This document shows positions 25,834-33,577 of a stretch of DNA of 64,000 nucleotides, piece after piece (position 1 is the stretch's first letter; each line of letters opens with the position of its first letter). Made by a program: the position numbers and the translations under genes. The notes beneath the pieces were generated by a model that worked only from the letters and a program-made list of their open reading frames with translations, was not told the origin of the DNA and made no database searches. Origin of the DNA: Mucilaginibacter pankratovii (lineage in GTDB: Bacteria > Bacteroidota > Bacteroidia > Sphingobacteriales > Sphingobacteriaceae); the NCBI RefSeq assembly GCF_014773265.1, contig NZ_JACWMY010000003.1, forward strand, positions 310,001 to 374,000. Direction: 5' to 3'.

Positions 25834-27966
25834 ATGTTAAAGAGATTTTATTTAATGCTGGTTTTGGCCGCTGCGCTTGCCTGCAACGCTTCGCCAACGA
25901 AACCGGTAATGAGAAAAGCGGGCCCGAACGACCTGCAACCCGATGAGCAACAAAGTGTGGTGATGAAAACGGTAGCCGGCATGGTGAGCAGCTACAACTA
26001 TAAAAAAGTACCGCTTAACGATTCGATATCGGCTATTATTTATACCGAATACCTGAAAAAGATAGACGAGAATCATAACTATTTTACCGCGGGCGATGTA
26101 AAGGAATTTGAGCAGTACAAAACCGTTTTGGATGATGATATTAAAAATGGCGACCTGAGCCACGTGTTTTACATCTTCAACGTGTTTCAAAAAAGGTATA
26201 CCGAGTATGTGAACTTTTCTATCTCCCAGCTAAGCAAATCGGTGGATTTTACTAAGAATGAGACCTTTACTTACGACCGGGAAAACCTGCCGTACGCCGC
26301 ATCTGAAAACGAATTGCATAACCTTTGGGCTCAGCGCGTAAAATACGACCTGCTGAACCTTAAACTGGCAGGTAAAGAATTAGACGCGAATAAAGAAACA
26401 TTAAAAAAACGCTATAGCAACATCCTGTCGCAATCCAACAAGTTAAATAACCAGGATGTTTTTCAGGTGTTTATGGATGCGTTCACCGGCGCGATAGATC
26501 CGCATACCAACTATTTTATCCCATCGGCTGCAGCCGCGTTTAACATTGATATCTCCCGTTCGCTGGAAGGTATTGGCGCTACCCTGCAATCGCAAAACGA
26601 GTACGTTACCGTTACTTCTATTGTACCGGGCGGCCCTGCTGATAAAAGCAAGCAACTTGCCGTTGATGAGCGTATCATAGGTGTAGCACAAGGTAAAACG
26701 GGCGAATTTCAGGATATCGTTGGCTGGAGGATTGAAAATGCTATCGCTTTGATCCGCGGTACCAAAGGCACAACTGTTCGTTTACAAATACTGCCTAAGG
26801 GCACCGGCGCTACCGTAAAACCAAGGGTATTGGAACTGGTGCGCGAGAAAATTATCCTGAAGGATATATCGGCTAAAAAAGAGATCCGTACCTATAACAG
26901 TAATGGTAAAACTATTAAAATAGGCATTATTAACGTACCTGCCTTTTACCTGGACTTTAACGATTACAAATCGGGCAACCCGAATTACAAAAGCACCACC
27001 CGCGATGTAAGGCTTATACTGGATACCCTGAAACGCGAAGGCGTAGATGGTGTGGTATTAGATCTTCGCCAAAATGGTGGTGGCTCCTTAATGGAAGCAA
27101 CCGAGCTTACCGGCTTGTTTATTAAAACCGGCGCGGTTGTGCAAGTACGCGACCCACGCAACCAGGTAGAAGTTGAAAAAGACGACAACCCGGCAATTGC
27201 TTACGGTGGCCCGCTTGCTGTATTGGTAGACAGGTTTAGCGCATCGGCATCAGAGATCTTCTCGGGCGCTATACAGGATTATGGTCGTGGTATTATCATC
27301 GGCACACAAACTTACGGTAAAGGCTCTGTACAACGTATTATCGACCTGGATGAGGTGATCAGCCCTTCTATTAAAGAACGATTGGCCAAGTTGGTTGGTA
27401 AATCAACTACGGTAGCAACCGGCAGCCAGAATAAATTTGGCCAGTTAAACTTAACCATTGGTAAGTTCTACCGCGTTAGCGGAGGTTCTACCCAGCATAA
27501 AGGGGTGTTGCCAGATATCGAATTCCCATCGGTTATCCCAATGGATAAATACGGTGAGGATACCGAACCATCTGCAATGCCTTATGATGTTATCCCTAAA
27601 ACAGATTTCACCAGGGTTGGTGACTTTACAGCGGTATTGCCGCAGCTGAAAAAACTGCACGAGCAGCGTATGAGCGGCAGCGACAGCTTCAAATACCTGA
27701 TGGAAGACATAGCTGAAATGAAAAGACGCGATGCGGAAAAGAGTGTAACCTTAAACGAGGCGCAGCTAAAACAACAGCGCGATGCCGACGAAAAGAAAGC
27801 GTTTGAGCAAAATAACCTTCGCCGTGTGGCACTGGGTTTACCTGCCTTAACCAAAGGCCAAACCAAACCAAAGAACGAAGACCTCGACTTTTTGAAACGT
27901 GAAGCAGGCCAGGTACTAACCGACTACATTACGCTGGATAATAAGGTTTCTACCATTATCAAATAA
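25834..27966 (+). CDS. Carboxy-terminal processing protease (Tsp/Prc-type, S41), lipoprotein
   Basis: The ATG at 25834 is chosen because it begins a lipoprotein signal (MLKRFYLMLVLAAALAC, Cys at residue 17); the in-frame ATG 42 bases earlier would bury it. The 710-residue protein has an N-terminal Tsp domain, a PDZ domain (about 245-330; LEGIGATLQSQNEYVTV) and an S41 protease domain. The Ser-Lys dyad is about S471 in FSASASEIF and K496 in TYGKGSVQ, with E. coli Tsp spacing of 25 residues. A charged helical C-terminal domain follows. It probably degrades or trims periplasmic proteins from their C-termini. A terminator follows. Confidence 0.94.
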   Translation: MLKRFYLMLVLAAALACNASPTKPVMRKAGPNDLQPDEQQSVVMKTVAGMVSSYNYKKVPLNDSISAIIYTEYLKKIDENHNYFTAGDVKEFEQYKTVLDDDIKNGDLSHVFYIFNVFQKRYTEYVNFSISQLSKSVDFTKNETFTYDRENLPYAASENELHNLWAQRVKYDLLNLKLAGKELDANKETLKKRYSNILSQSNKLNNQDVFQVFMDAFTGAIDPHTNYFIPSAAAAFNIDISRSLEGIGATLQSQNEYVTVTSIVPGGPADKSKQLAVDERIIGVAQGKTGEFQDIVGWRIENAIALIRGTKGTTVRLQILPKGTGATVKPRVLELVREKIILKDISAKKEIRTYNSNGKTIKIGIINVPAFYLDFNDYKSGNPNYKSTTRDVRLILDTLKREGVDGVVLDLRQNGGGSLMEATELTGLFIKTGAVVQVRDPRNQVEVEKDDNPAIAYGGPLAVLVDRFSASASEIFSGAIQDYGRGIIIGTQTYGKGSVQRIIDLDEVISPSIKERLAKLVGKSTTVATGSQNKFGQLNLTIGKFYRVSGGSTQHKGVLPDIEFPSVIPMDKYGEDTEPSAMPYDVIPKTDFTRVGDFTAVLPQLKKLHEQRMSGSDSFKYLMEDIAEMKRRDAEKSVTLNEAQLKQQRDADEKKAFEQNNLRRVALGLPALTKGQTKPKNEDLDFLKREAGQVLTDYITLDNKVSTIIK

Positions 27967-27986
27967 GCAAATAAACTTCTTTATAC

Positions 27987-28018
27987 GCCCCGGTCGATAA
28001 CTTCGGCCGGGGCTTTTT
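27987..28018 (+). terminator. Intrinsic terminator of the S41 protease gene
   Basis: Stem GCCCCGG (27987-27993) and CCGGGGC (28007-28013) followed by TTTTT, 20 bases after the stop codon. Confidence 0.92.
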
Positions 28019-28049
28019 GTTGCTTTATACCCGCCAAAAATATTTCAAA

Positions 28050-28086
28050 TTAAATAGCTGAGTATGCTATTTAAACTTTACATTTG
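28050..28086 (+). promoter_or_regulatory. Palindromic operator plus TAnnTTTG promoter box of the MarR operon
   Basis: A perfect inverted repeat TTAAATAGC (28050-28058) and GCTATTTAA (28066-28074) with 7-base spacer lies five bases before an exact TAnnTTTG box (TACATTTG, 28079-28086). This is the expected place for autorepression by the MarR protein encoded 18 bases further on. Transcription would begin near 28092, which supports translation from 28104 and not 28089. Confidence 0.65.
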
Positions 28087-28103
28087 TTATGCTAATAGTT
28101 AGT

Positions 28104-28538
28104 ATGACAAATAAAAAATTTGATAGTTATTCCTACCTGCTGGATCGCACCGCGCGCCGGGTAAAAGGGTACGCGCAGCAGAAATTCGCGTCGGGAGATT
28201 TTGATGTAACGGTTGACCAGTGGCTGATTTTAAAAAGCCTGGATAATGATAAATACCTGAAACAAAAGGAGCTTGCCGAAATAACAGGGAAGGATAACCC
28301 AACGCTTACGCGAATTATAGATCTGCTTTGCAAAAAAGGCTTAACCGAACGTGTTACCCACAAAGATGACCGCCGGAGCTTTACCGTGCACCTGACGGCT
28401 GCGGGCACAACAAAACTAACTGAGCTATCGCCAAAGGTGAACGAGATCCGGATGAAAGCCTGGGAGAACCTCAGCGAGCAGGATTACGAGCAGCTGAAAA
28501 CGATACTGAATAAAATTTATCAAAACTTAGAATCTTAA
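28104..28538 (+). CDS. MarR family transcriptional regulator
   Basis: The 144-residue winged-helix regulator has recognition region KQKELAEITGKDNPTLTRII and wing THKDDRRSFTVHLTAAG, both typical of MarR. ATG at 28104 (MTNKKFDSY) is preferred over 28089, which would lie at the predicted transcription start. It is 11 bases before a ferredoxin-NADP reductase and in one operon with a ferredoxin. Autoregulation through the palindrome at 28050-28074 is likely. The ligand, perhaps an oxidant or aromatic compound, cannot be read from the sequence. Confidence 0.93.
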   Translation: MTNKKFDSYSYLLDRTARRVKGYAQQKFASGDFDVTVDQWLILKSLDNDKYLKQKELAEITGKDNPTLTRIIDLLCKKGLTERVTHKDDRRSFTVHLTAAGTTKLTELSPKVNEIRMKAWENLSEQDYEQLKTILNKIYQNLES

Positions 28539-28549
28539 TATTTATAATC

Positions 28550-29557
28550 ATGATCACTACAGATATAGGCATTATCGGGGCGGGGCCAACCGGTATGTTT
28601 GCCGTTTTTGAAGCAGGCCTGTTAAAAATGCACTGCCATTTGATCGATTCTTTACCGCAGGCTGGCGGGCAGTTATCAGAGATCTATCCGCAGAAACCTA
28701 TTTACGATATTCCCGGCTATCCAACCGTGAACGCGCAGGAATTGGTTGATAAATTATCAGAACAAATAGCGCCTTTCCATCCGGGTTATACACTTGGCGA
28801 GCGGGTAGAAACGCTGGAGAAGCTGGACGACGGCACCTGGGTTATCGGTACCAACGAGGGTACGCTGATCAATTGTAAGGTGGTGGTAATAGCCGGCGGC
28901 CTGGGTTGTTTTGAACCACGGAAGCCCGAGGTTGACCGCTTAGCTGAATTTGAAGGCAAGGGTGTGATGTATGCGGTTAGAAATCCGGAAGCCTTTCGGG
29001 GGCGCAATATTGTGATAGCCGGTGGGGGAGATTCTGCTTTGGATTGGGCGATATTTTTGGCGAATGTGGCCAATAAAGTAACGCTGGTACATCGCGGGGA
29101 TACCTTTAGAGGTGCGCCTGATGCAGCGGAGAAGGTTGCCGAACTGGCACGTACAGGCGCTATCGACCTCATACTAAAAGCAAGAGTAGTAGCGCTGGAT
29201 GGTACGGGGCATTTGGAGCAGGTAACTATAATTGGGCACGATAATAAAAAGGTAGAACTGCCCGCAGATAACTTTATCCCGCTGTTTGGCCTGAGCCCTA
29301 AACTTGGCCCGATTGCCGACTGGGGCCTGGATATAGAGATGAGCGCCATTACTGTGAATACCCGCGATTACAGCACCAATGTAGCAGGCATTTACGCCAT
29401 AGGGGATATCAACACTTATCCGGGAAAGCTGAAACTGATCTTGTGTGGTTTCCACGAGGCGGCTTTAATGGCGCAAAGCGCGTTTAAGCATGTATATCCC
29501 GATCAGCGTTTAACTTTTAAGTATACCACCGTTTACGGCATAACCGAATTGGCATGA
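28550..29557 (+). CDS. Ferredoxin--NADP+ reductase, thioredoxin-reductase-like
   Basis: The 335-residue FAD enzyme has the FAD motif IGAGPTGMFAVFEAG near the N-terminus and an NADP motif VIAGGGDSALDWAIFLA near residue 150-165. The CxxC pair of thioredoxin reductases is absent. C-terminal AIGDINTYPGKLKLILCGFH is characteristic of type-2 ferredoxin NADP reductases of Bacillus and Bacteroidota. It moves electrons from NADPH to the ferredoxin encoded by the next gene, whose start overlaps its stop by four bases. It is therefore the reductase of a two-protein electron chain; the final oxidoreductase is not in the window. Confidence 0.93.
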   Translation: MITTDIGIIGAGPTGMFAVFEAGLLKMHCHLIDSLPQAGGQLSEIYPQKPIYDIPGYPTVNAQELVDKLSEQIAPFHPGYTLGERVETLEKLDDGTWVIGTNEGTLINCKVVVIAGGLGCFEPRKPEVDRLAEFEGKGVMYAVRNPEAFRGRNIVIAGGGDSALDWAIFLANVANKVTLVHRGDTFRGAPDAAEKVAELARTGAIDLILKARVVALDGTGHLEQVTIIGHDNKKVELPADNFIPLFGLSPKLGPIADWGLDIEMSAITVNTRDYSTNVAGIYAIGDINTYPGKLKLILCGFHEAALMAQSAFKHVYPDQRLTFKYTTVYGITELA

Positions 29558-29871
29558 TCACATTTACGGTTGAAGACAGGGATGGCCAGCAGGTACCTGT
29601 GGAAGTGCCCGAAGGAATAAGCCTGAACCTGATGGAGGTACTAAAGGCCAGCGAGTACGACATCCTGGCCACTTGTGGCGGCATGGCGCTTTGCGCCACT
29701 TGCCGGGTACAGGTATTAGCGGGGGTGGAACAACTTCCGCCCATCAGCGATGCGGAGTTGGATATTTTAGATACGCTACCGGTTATGGATGACAGTCTCC
29801 GGCTTTCGTGCCAACTGCATGTGAATGAAAGCCTGGAAGGGTGCCTTTTTAGGATCCCGGAGGCTGATTAA
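29554..29871 (+). CDS. 2Fe-2S ferredoxin
   Basis: This is a 105-residue adrenodoxin-like protein with cluster ligands C41, C47, C50 and C86 (CGGMALCATC, then C86 in SLRLSCQLHV), a C-x5-C-x2-C-x35-C pattern. Other hallmarks are LNLMEVLKASEYDI and the acidic segment PISDAELDIL. It is coupled to the preceding reductase by an ATGA overlap and serves as its electron acceptor. The terminal partner could be a cytochrome P450 or dioxygenase elsewhere. MarR control suggests it is induced by a stress or substrate. Confidence 0.94.
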   Translation: MITFTVEDRDGQQVPVEVPEGISLNLMEVLKASEYDILATCGGMALCATCRVQVLAGVEQLPPISDAELDILDTLPVMDDSLRLSCQLHVNESLEGCLFRIPEAD

Positions 29872-29930
29872 TTGCGGGTAGGATCAGGGGGGCACTTTTT
29901 TCGGGACTATAAACCTGCTTTGTTCGGGCT

Positions 29931-30010
29931 TGTTCGGGCTGTTCGCGCTACATCCCGAACGCGAACATTGATACAAATTGCCGGATCTATTCTTGTTCCC
30001 TCTATAATTG
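29931..30010 (+). promoter_or_regulatory. Repeated GTTCGGGCT words, palindrome and likely promoter of exo-ligase operon
   Basis: TGTTCGGGCT occurs twice in tandem (29921-29940) followed by a third variant GTTCGCGCT. TGTTCGCG (29940-29947) is repeated inverted as CGCGAACA (29960-29967). Downstream TTG (29978-29980), 22 bases, TATAATTG (30003-30010) is a plausible promoter for the operon beginning at 30054. The palindrome upstream may bind a regulator. Confidence 0.4.
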
Positions 30011-30053
30011 CGCAGGTAAAACTAAATTGGCAAATAGCAGGTTATTACCTCGT

Positions 30054-31175
30054 ATGCCAAAAAAACCACTGCTGGAATTTACCGACCGCGGCATCTACTG
30101 TGCCCAGGGGAAATTTTACATAGACCCATGGAAATCCGTGGACGATGCCGTAATTACCCACGCCCATGCCGATCATGCCTACTTTGGGCATAAGCAATAC
30201 CTGGCGCACCACCTGTCGCGCGAGGTAATGCTTTACCGCCTTGGCGAGATCAACCTCCGCACCATCGAATACGGCGAAACAGTGAACAAAAATGGTGTAC
30301 AGATCTCCATGTACCCGGCAGGGCATGTGATCGGTTCGGCACAGATAAGGGTGGAATATAAAGGCGAGGTGTGGGTGGTATCCGGCGATTATAAAACCGA
30401 AGACGATGGTATCTCCACACCCTTCGAGCCGGTTAAATGTCACCACTTTATTTCAGAGTGTACTTTTGGGATGCCGGTTTATACCTGGAAACCGCAGGCG
30501 CAGATCTTTGCCGACGTGAACAACTGGTGGCGAACCAACCTGCAAAACGGCGTAGCCACCATCGTAGTGGGCTATTCCCTTGGCAAAGCCCAGCGCATCC
30601 TCCAAAACCTCGATCTTGATAATGGCAAAGTGTACACCCATGGCGTTATCGAAAATACAAACGAGGCCCTCCGCCGTAACGGCGTGATCTTAAACCCTAC
30701 CGAAAGGATAACTTTCGATTCCTCCAAAGAAGAAGTGCGCAAAGGCATCATCCTCGCCCCGCCATCATCCGTAGGCACGCCCTGGATGCGCAAGTTCGCG
30801 CCCTATAGCTTTGGCTATTGCAGTGGCTGGATGGCCATCCGTGGTGCCAAACGCCGCCGGGCGGCAGATAGAGGGATCGTATTATCAGATCATGCCGACT
30901 GGAACGGGTTGGTAAGCGCGATAGATGCCACAGGCTGCGAAAGCGTTTATCTAACGCACGGTTACACGGCATCCTTCAGCAGGTATTTAAACGAAATTGG
31001 GTTTGACGCGCATGAAGTGCACACCCTGTATGGTGGTGAGGAGGAAGATGCAGAAGCCTCACCCCAGCCCTCTCCAGAGGAGAGGGAGCCAAAGGCAGAC
31101 ATGAATGATAACGCTTCTGAAGTCCTCTCCTTTGGAGAGGATTTAGGTGAGGCTACTAAGGAGGAGCTATCATGA
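30054..31175 (+). CDS. Ligase-associated DNA exonuclease, metallo-beta-lactamase fold
   Basis: The 373-residue protein starts at 30054 (MPKKPLLEFTDRGIYCAQGK); an upstream in-frame ATG gives a nonconserved leader. HAHADH (36-41) supplies metal ligands; further ligands are in PAGHVIGSAQI, SGDYKTEDD and LSDHADWNG. This is the beta-CASP/MBL-type exonuclease usually coded with an ATP-dependent DNA ligase for end joining or repair. The ligase start overlaps its stop (ATGA, 31172-31175). The last ~38 residues (from EASPQPSPEERE) are encoded by an inserted palindromic repeat and are not part of the family fold. Confidence 0.93.
   Translation: MPKKPLLEFTDRGIYCAQGKFYIDPWKSVDDAVITHAHADHAYFGHKQYLAHHLSREVMLYRLGEINLRTIEYGETVNKNGVQISMYPAGHVIGSAQIRVEYKGEVWVVSGDYKTEDDGISTPFEPVKCHHFISECTFGMPVYTWKPQAQIFADVNNWWRTNLQNGVATIVVGYSLGKAQRILQNLDLDNGKVYTHGVIENTNEALRRNGVILNPTERITFDSSKEEVRKGIILAPPSSVGTPWMRKFAPYSFGYCSGWMAIRGAKRRRAADRGIVLSDHADWNGLVSAIDATGCESVYLTHGYTASFSRYLNEIGFDAHEVHTLYGGEEEDAEASPQPSPEEREPKADMNDNASEVLSFGEDLGEATKEELS
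31056..31153. repeat. Inverted 'CCTCACCCCAGCCCTCTCC' repeat inside a coding region
   Basis: Arms at 31056-31086 and 31122-31153 are imperfect inverted copies (GCCTCACC with GGTGAGGC; CCTCTCC-AGAGGAGAGG with CCTCTCC-TTTGGAGAGG). The element lies in frame in the 3' end of the exonuclease gene, keeps the frame open, and leaves the ATGA overlap with the ligase gene intact. Confidence 0.85.
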
Positions 31176-32788
31176 AAGCCTTCGCCCAGCTCTTTCTCTC
31201 CTTAGATGAAACCAATAAAACCAACGAAAAGGTTAAGGTGCTAAAGGATTATTTTACCAACGTACCGGATACCGATAAAATGCATATGCTGGCGCTGTTC
31301 ACCGGCAGGCGGCCCAAACGGCAGATCAACTCTACGCTGGTGCGCACCTGGGCCATGGAAGCATCCAACATCCCTGCCTGGCTTTTCGAAGAAAGCTACC
31401 AGGTGGTAGGCGACCTGGCCGAAACTATGAGCTTATTAATGCCCGAAAGCCAAAACAGCAGCAGCAAAACACTTACCGAATGGATTGCCGAGATTAATGC
31501 GCTTGCTACCAAAACCGAATTTGAAAAAAAACTTTGGCTGATGGAATCATGGGCGATGCTGGATAGCCAGGAGCGCTTTGTGTTCAATAAACTGCTAACC
31601 GGCAGTTTCCGTGTGGGTGTATCGCAAAGTTTGGTGATCAAAGCTTTAGCCGATGTTACCGGGATAGAAGCCCCCGCGCTTACTCACCGCATTATGGGCA
31701 GCTGGATGCCGGAGGATTATACCTACAGTCAGCTTATAGAAGAGCAAAGCGCTGCCGACAATATCTCAAGGCCATACCCCTTCTTCTTAGCGTACCCGAT
31801 ACAGGAAACATCCGAGAAACGAAAATCAGCAGAAGAAGTTGGAGCTGCTTTAGGCGCCGCTGAAGACTGGCAGGCCGAATGGAAATGGGACGGCATCCGC
31901 GCGCAAATGATCAAGCGTGATGGCCAGATCTTCATCTGGAGCCGCGGCGAAGACCTGGCGACGGAGAAATTCCCTGAACTGCACCCATTCCTGAACGCCC
32001 TGCCGGATGGTACCGTGCTGGATGGTGAAATCCTCAGCTTTCAAAATGGTTTACCTATGTCGTTCAGTGTGCTGCAAACGCGTATCGGGCGTAAAAATCT
32101 AAGTAAAAAGATACTGGCAGATAGCCCTGTTGCAGTAATTGCATACGACTGCCTGGAGTATAAAGGCGAGGATATCCGTACAAAAACGCAGGCAGAGCGC
32201 CGGTTGATATTGGATGAATTACAAAGAGCTACGCCTTTCCCGGAAGTGTTCCGTATTTCGTCGTTAATTGAATTTAAAAGCTGGGAGGAACTGGAAACCA
32301 CCCGCGAGCAATCCCGCGCCATGATAGCCGAGGGCATTATGTTGAAACGCAAAAGTGCTACCTACCAGGTTGGCCGCAAACGCGGCGATTGGTGGAAATG
32401 GAAGATAGATCCGCTTTCGGTAGATGCGGTGATGATCTACGCCCAAAAGGGGCATGGGCGCCGTGCCGACCTGTACACCGATTATACCTTCGCGGTTTGG
32501 GATGGCGATAAGCTGGTGCCCTTTGCCAAAGCCTACAGCGGCCTTACCGACCAGGAGATAAACAAAGTAGATTATTTTGTAAAACGCAACACCCTCGAAA
32601 AATTCGGCCCCGTGCGCACCGTAAAACCCGAATTAGTCTTTGAGATAGGTTTTGAGGGAATAAACAGATCTACACGCCATAAATCGGGCATAGCTTTACG
32701 TTTTCCGCGTATATTGCGGTGGCGGCACGATAAACCAAAAGAAGAAGCCGATACGTTGGATAGTTTAAAAGCTTTGTTAAATGAATAA
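31172..32788 (+). CDS. ATP-dependent DNA ligase
   Basis: This is a 538-residue ligase with an N-terminal alpha-helical DNA-binding domain (about 1-200), then the nucleotidyltransferase core with lysine motif EWKWDGIRAQ (K238 is the AMP attachment site), LDGEILSF, EGIMLKRKSATYQVG and WWKWKIDPLSVDAVM, and an OB-fold domain. It seals nicks or double-strand ends with ATP, complementing the usual NAD ligase. The exonuclease gene precedes it with a 4-base overlap. The helicase and phosphoesterase genes that often complete this ligase cassette do not follow; a DUF1835 gene does, overlapping by 8 bases. Confidence 0.95.
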   Translation: MKAFAQLFLSLDETNKTNEKVKVLKDYFTNVPDTDKMHMLALFTGRRPKRQINSTLVRTWAMEASNIPAWLFEESYQVVGDLAETMSLLMPESQNSSSKTLTEWIAEINALATKTEFEKKLWLMESWAMLDSQERFVFNKLLTGSFRVGVSQSLVIKALADVTGIEAPALTHRIMGSWMPEDYTYSQLIEEQSAADNISRPYPFFLAYPIQETSEKRKSAEEVGAALGAAEDWQAEWKWDGIRAQMIKRDGQIFIWSRGEDLATEKFPELHPFLNALPDGTVLDGEILSFQNGLPMSFSVLQTRIGRKNLSKKILADSPVAVIAYDCLEYKGEDIRTKTQAERRLILDELQRATPFPEVFRISSLIEFKSWEELETTREQSRAMIAEGIMLKRKSATYQVGRKRGDWWKWKIDPLSVDAVMIYAQKGHGRRADLYTDYTFAVWDGDKLVPFAKAYSGLTDQEINKVDYFVKRNTLEKFGPVRTVKPELVFEIGFEGINRSTRHKSGIALRFPRILRWRHDKPKEEADTLDSLKALLNE

Positions 32789-33572
32789 CACCCTCCACAT
32801 CCTCAATGGCGATGCCACCCTACCCGGTTTTACAGAAGCCGGGATCCCCGGAGATACCATGGTCTGGCGCGAAGTTTTATCAGAAGGGCCTTTAAATAAA
32901 AATGTGGCTTCGGCGGCTTTTTGGCAATTACGTTCGGATTGGATCTGCCAAACTTTTGGCGAAACGCCCGAGGGTTACCACGATGGCATGATTGTGCCGC
33001 TGGAAAAACTGAGCGCGCCTTACGAGGAAATTAACCTGTGGTTCGAGTTCGATCTGCATTGCCAGGTAAACCTGTTAGGCACTATGATGATGCTGAATCA
33101 GCAAACCAACCTATCGTCACCCGAGGTTTATTTGGTCAGTCCTGCGGAATTTCCTGGTTTGGAAAACTTCAGCGGCATAGGCGAGTTGAATGGCGAACAA
33201 CTGGATTACCTGTACGATAACATCCGGGTACAACTGGGCGAATACGATTTTACCCTGGCAGCCGAAGCATGGCAACTATACGTAATAGGGGATGCCGGTA
33301 AATTAAAAGCCTGGCTTACAGATACACCATTTTGGGGCAATATGCCCAACCTAAAACCGGCAATGGAGGCACACGTAAAACGCCTGGAGTTCGATGCAGA
33401 CGGTTTAAACTATGTCCACCAAAAATTGCTGGGCATTTACCAAAGTGGCGCTCATTCAAAAGCGGAGATCTACCCATCCTTCTGGCAAACCGAAAAGATT
33501 TACGGCTTAGGCGATAGTCAGCTGGATATGTACCTGCAGACGCTGATAGACAAAAAACTCATCGACCTGTAG
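32781..33572 (+). CDS. DUF1835 domain protein
   Basis: The 263-residue cytoplasmic protein opens with the DUF1835 signature LHILNGDATLPGFTEAGIPG and has MVWREVLSEGPL shortly after. Activity is unknown for the family. It overlaps the ligase gene by eight bases, so it is translated from the exo-ligase transcript and may assist that repair pathway; this is inference from position. The C-terminus has acidic and aromatic residues but no enzymatic motif that I recognise. Confidence 0.83.
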   Translation: MNNTLHILNGDATLPGFTEAGIPGDTMVWREVLSEGPLNKNVASAAFWQLRSDWICQTFGETPEGYHDGMIVPLEKLSAPYEEINLWFEFDLHCQVNLLGTMMMLNQQTNLSSPEVYLVSPAEFPGLENFSGIGELNGEQLDYLYDNIRVQLGEYDFTLAAEAWQLYVIGDAGKLKAWLTDTPFWGNMPNLKPAMEAHVKRLEFDADGLNYVHQKLLGIYQSGAHSKAEIYPSFWQTEKIYGLGDSQLDMYLQTLIDKKLIDL

Positions 33573-33577
33573 CAGCA

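Noticed and set aside
29872..30123. 83-codon ORF overlapping the exonuclease start
   Set aside because: It runs through repeats and promoter-like DNA and out of frame into the conserved exonuclease.
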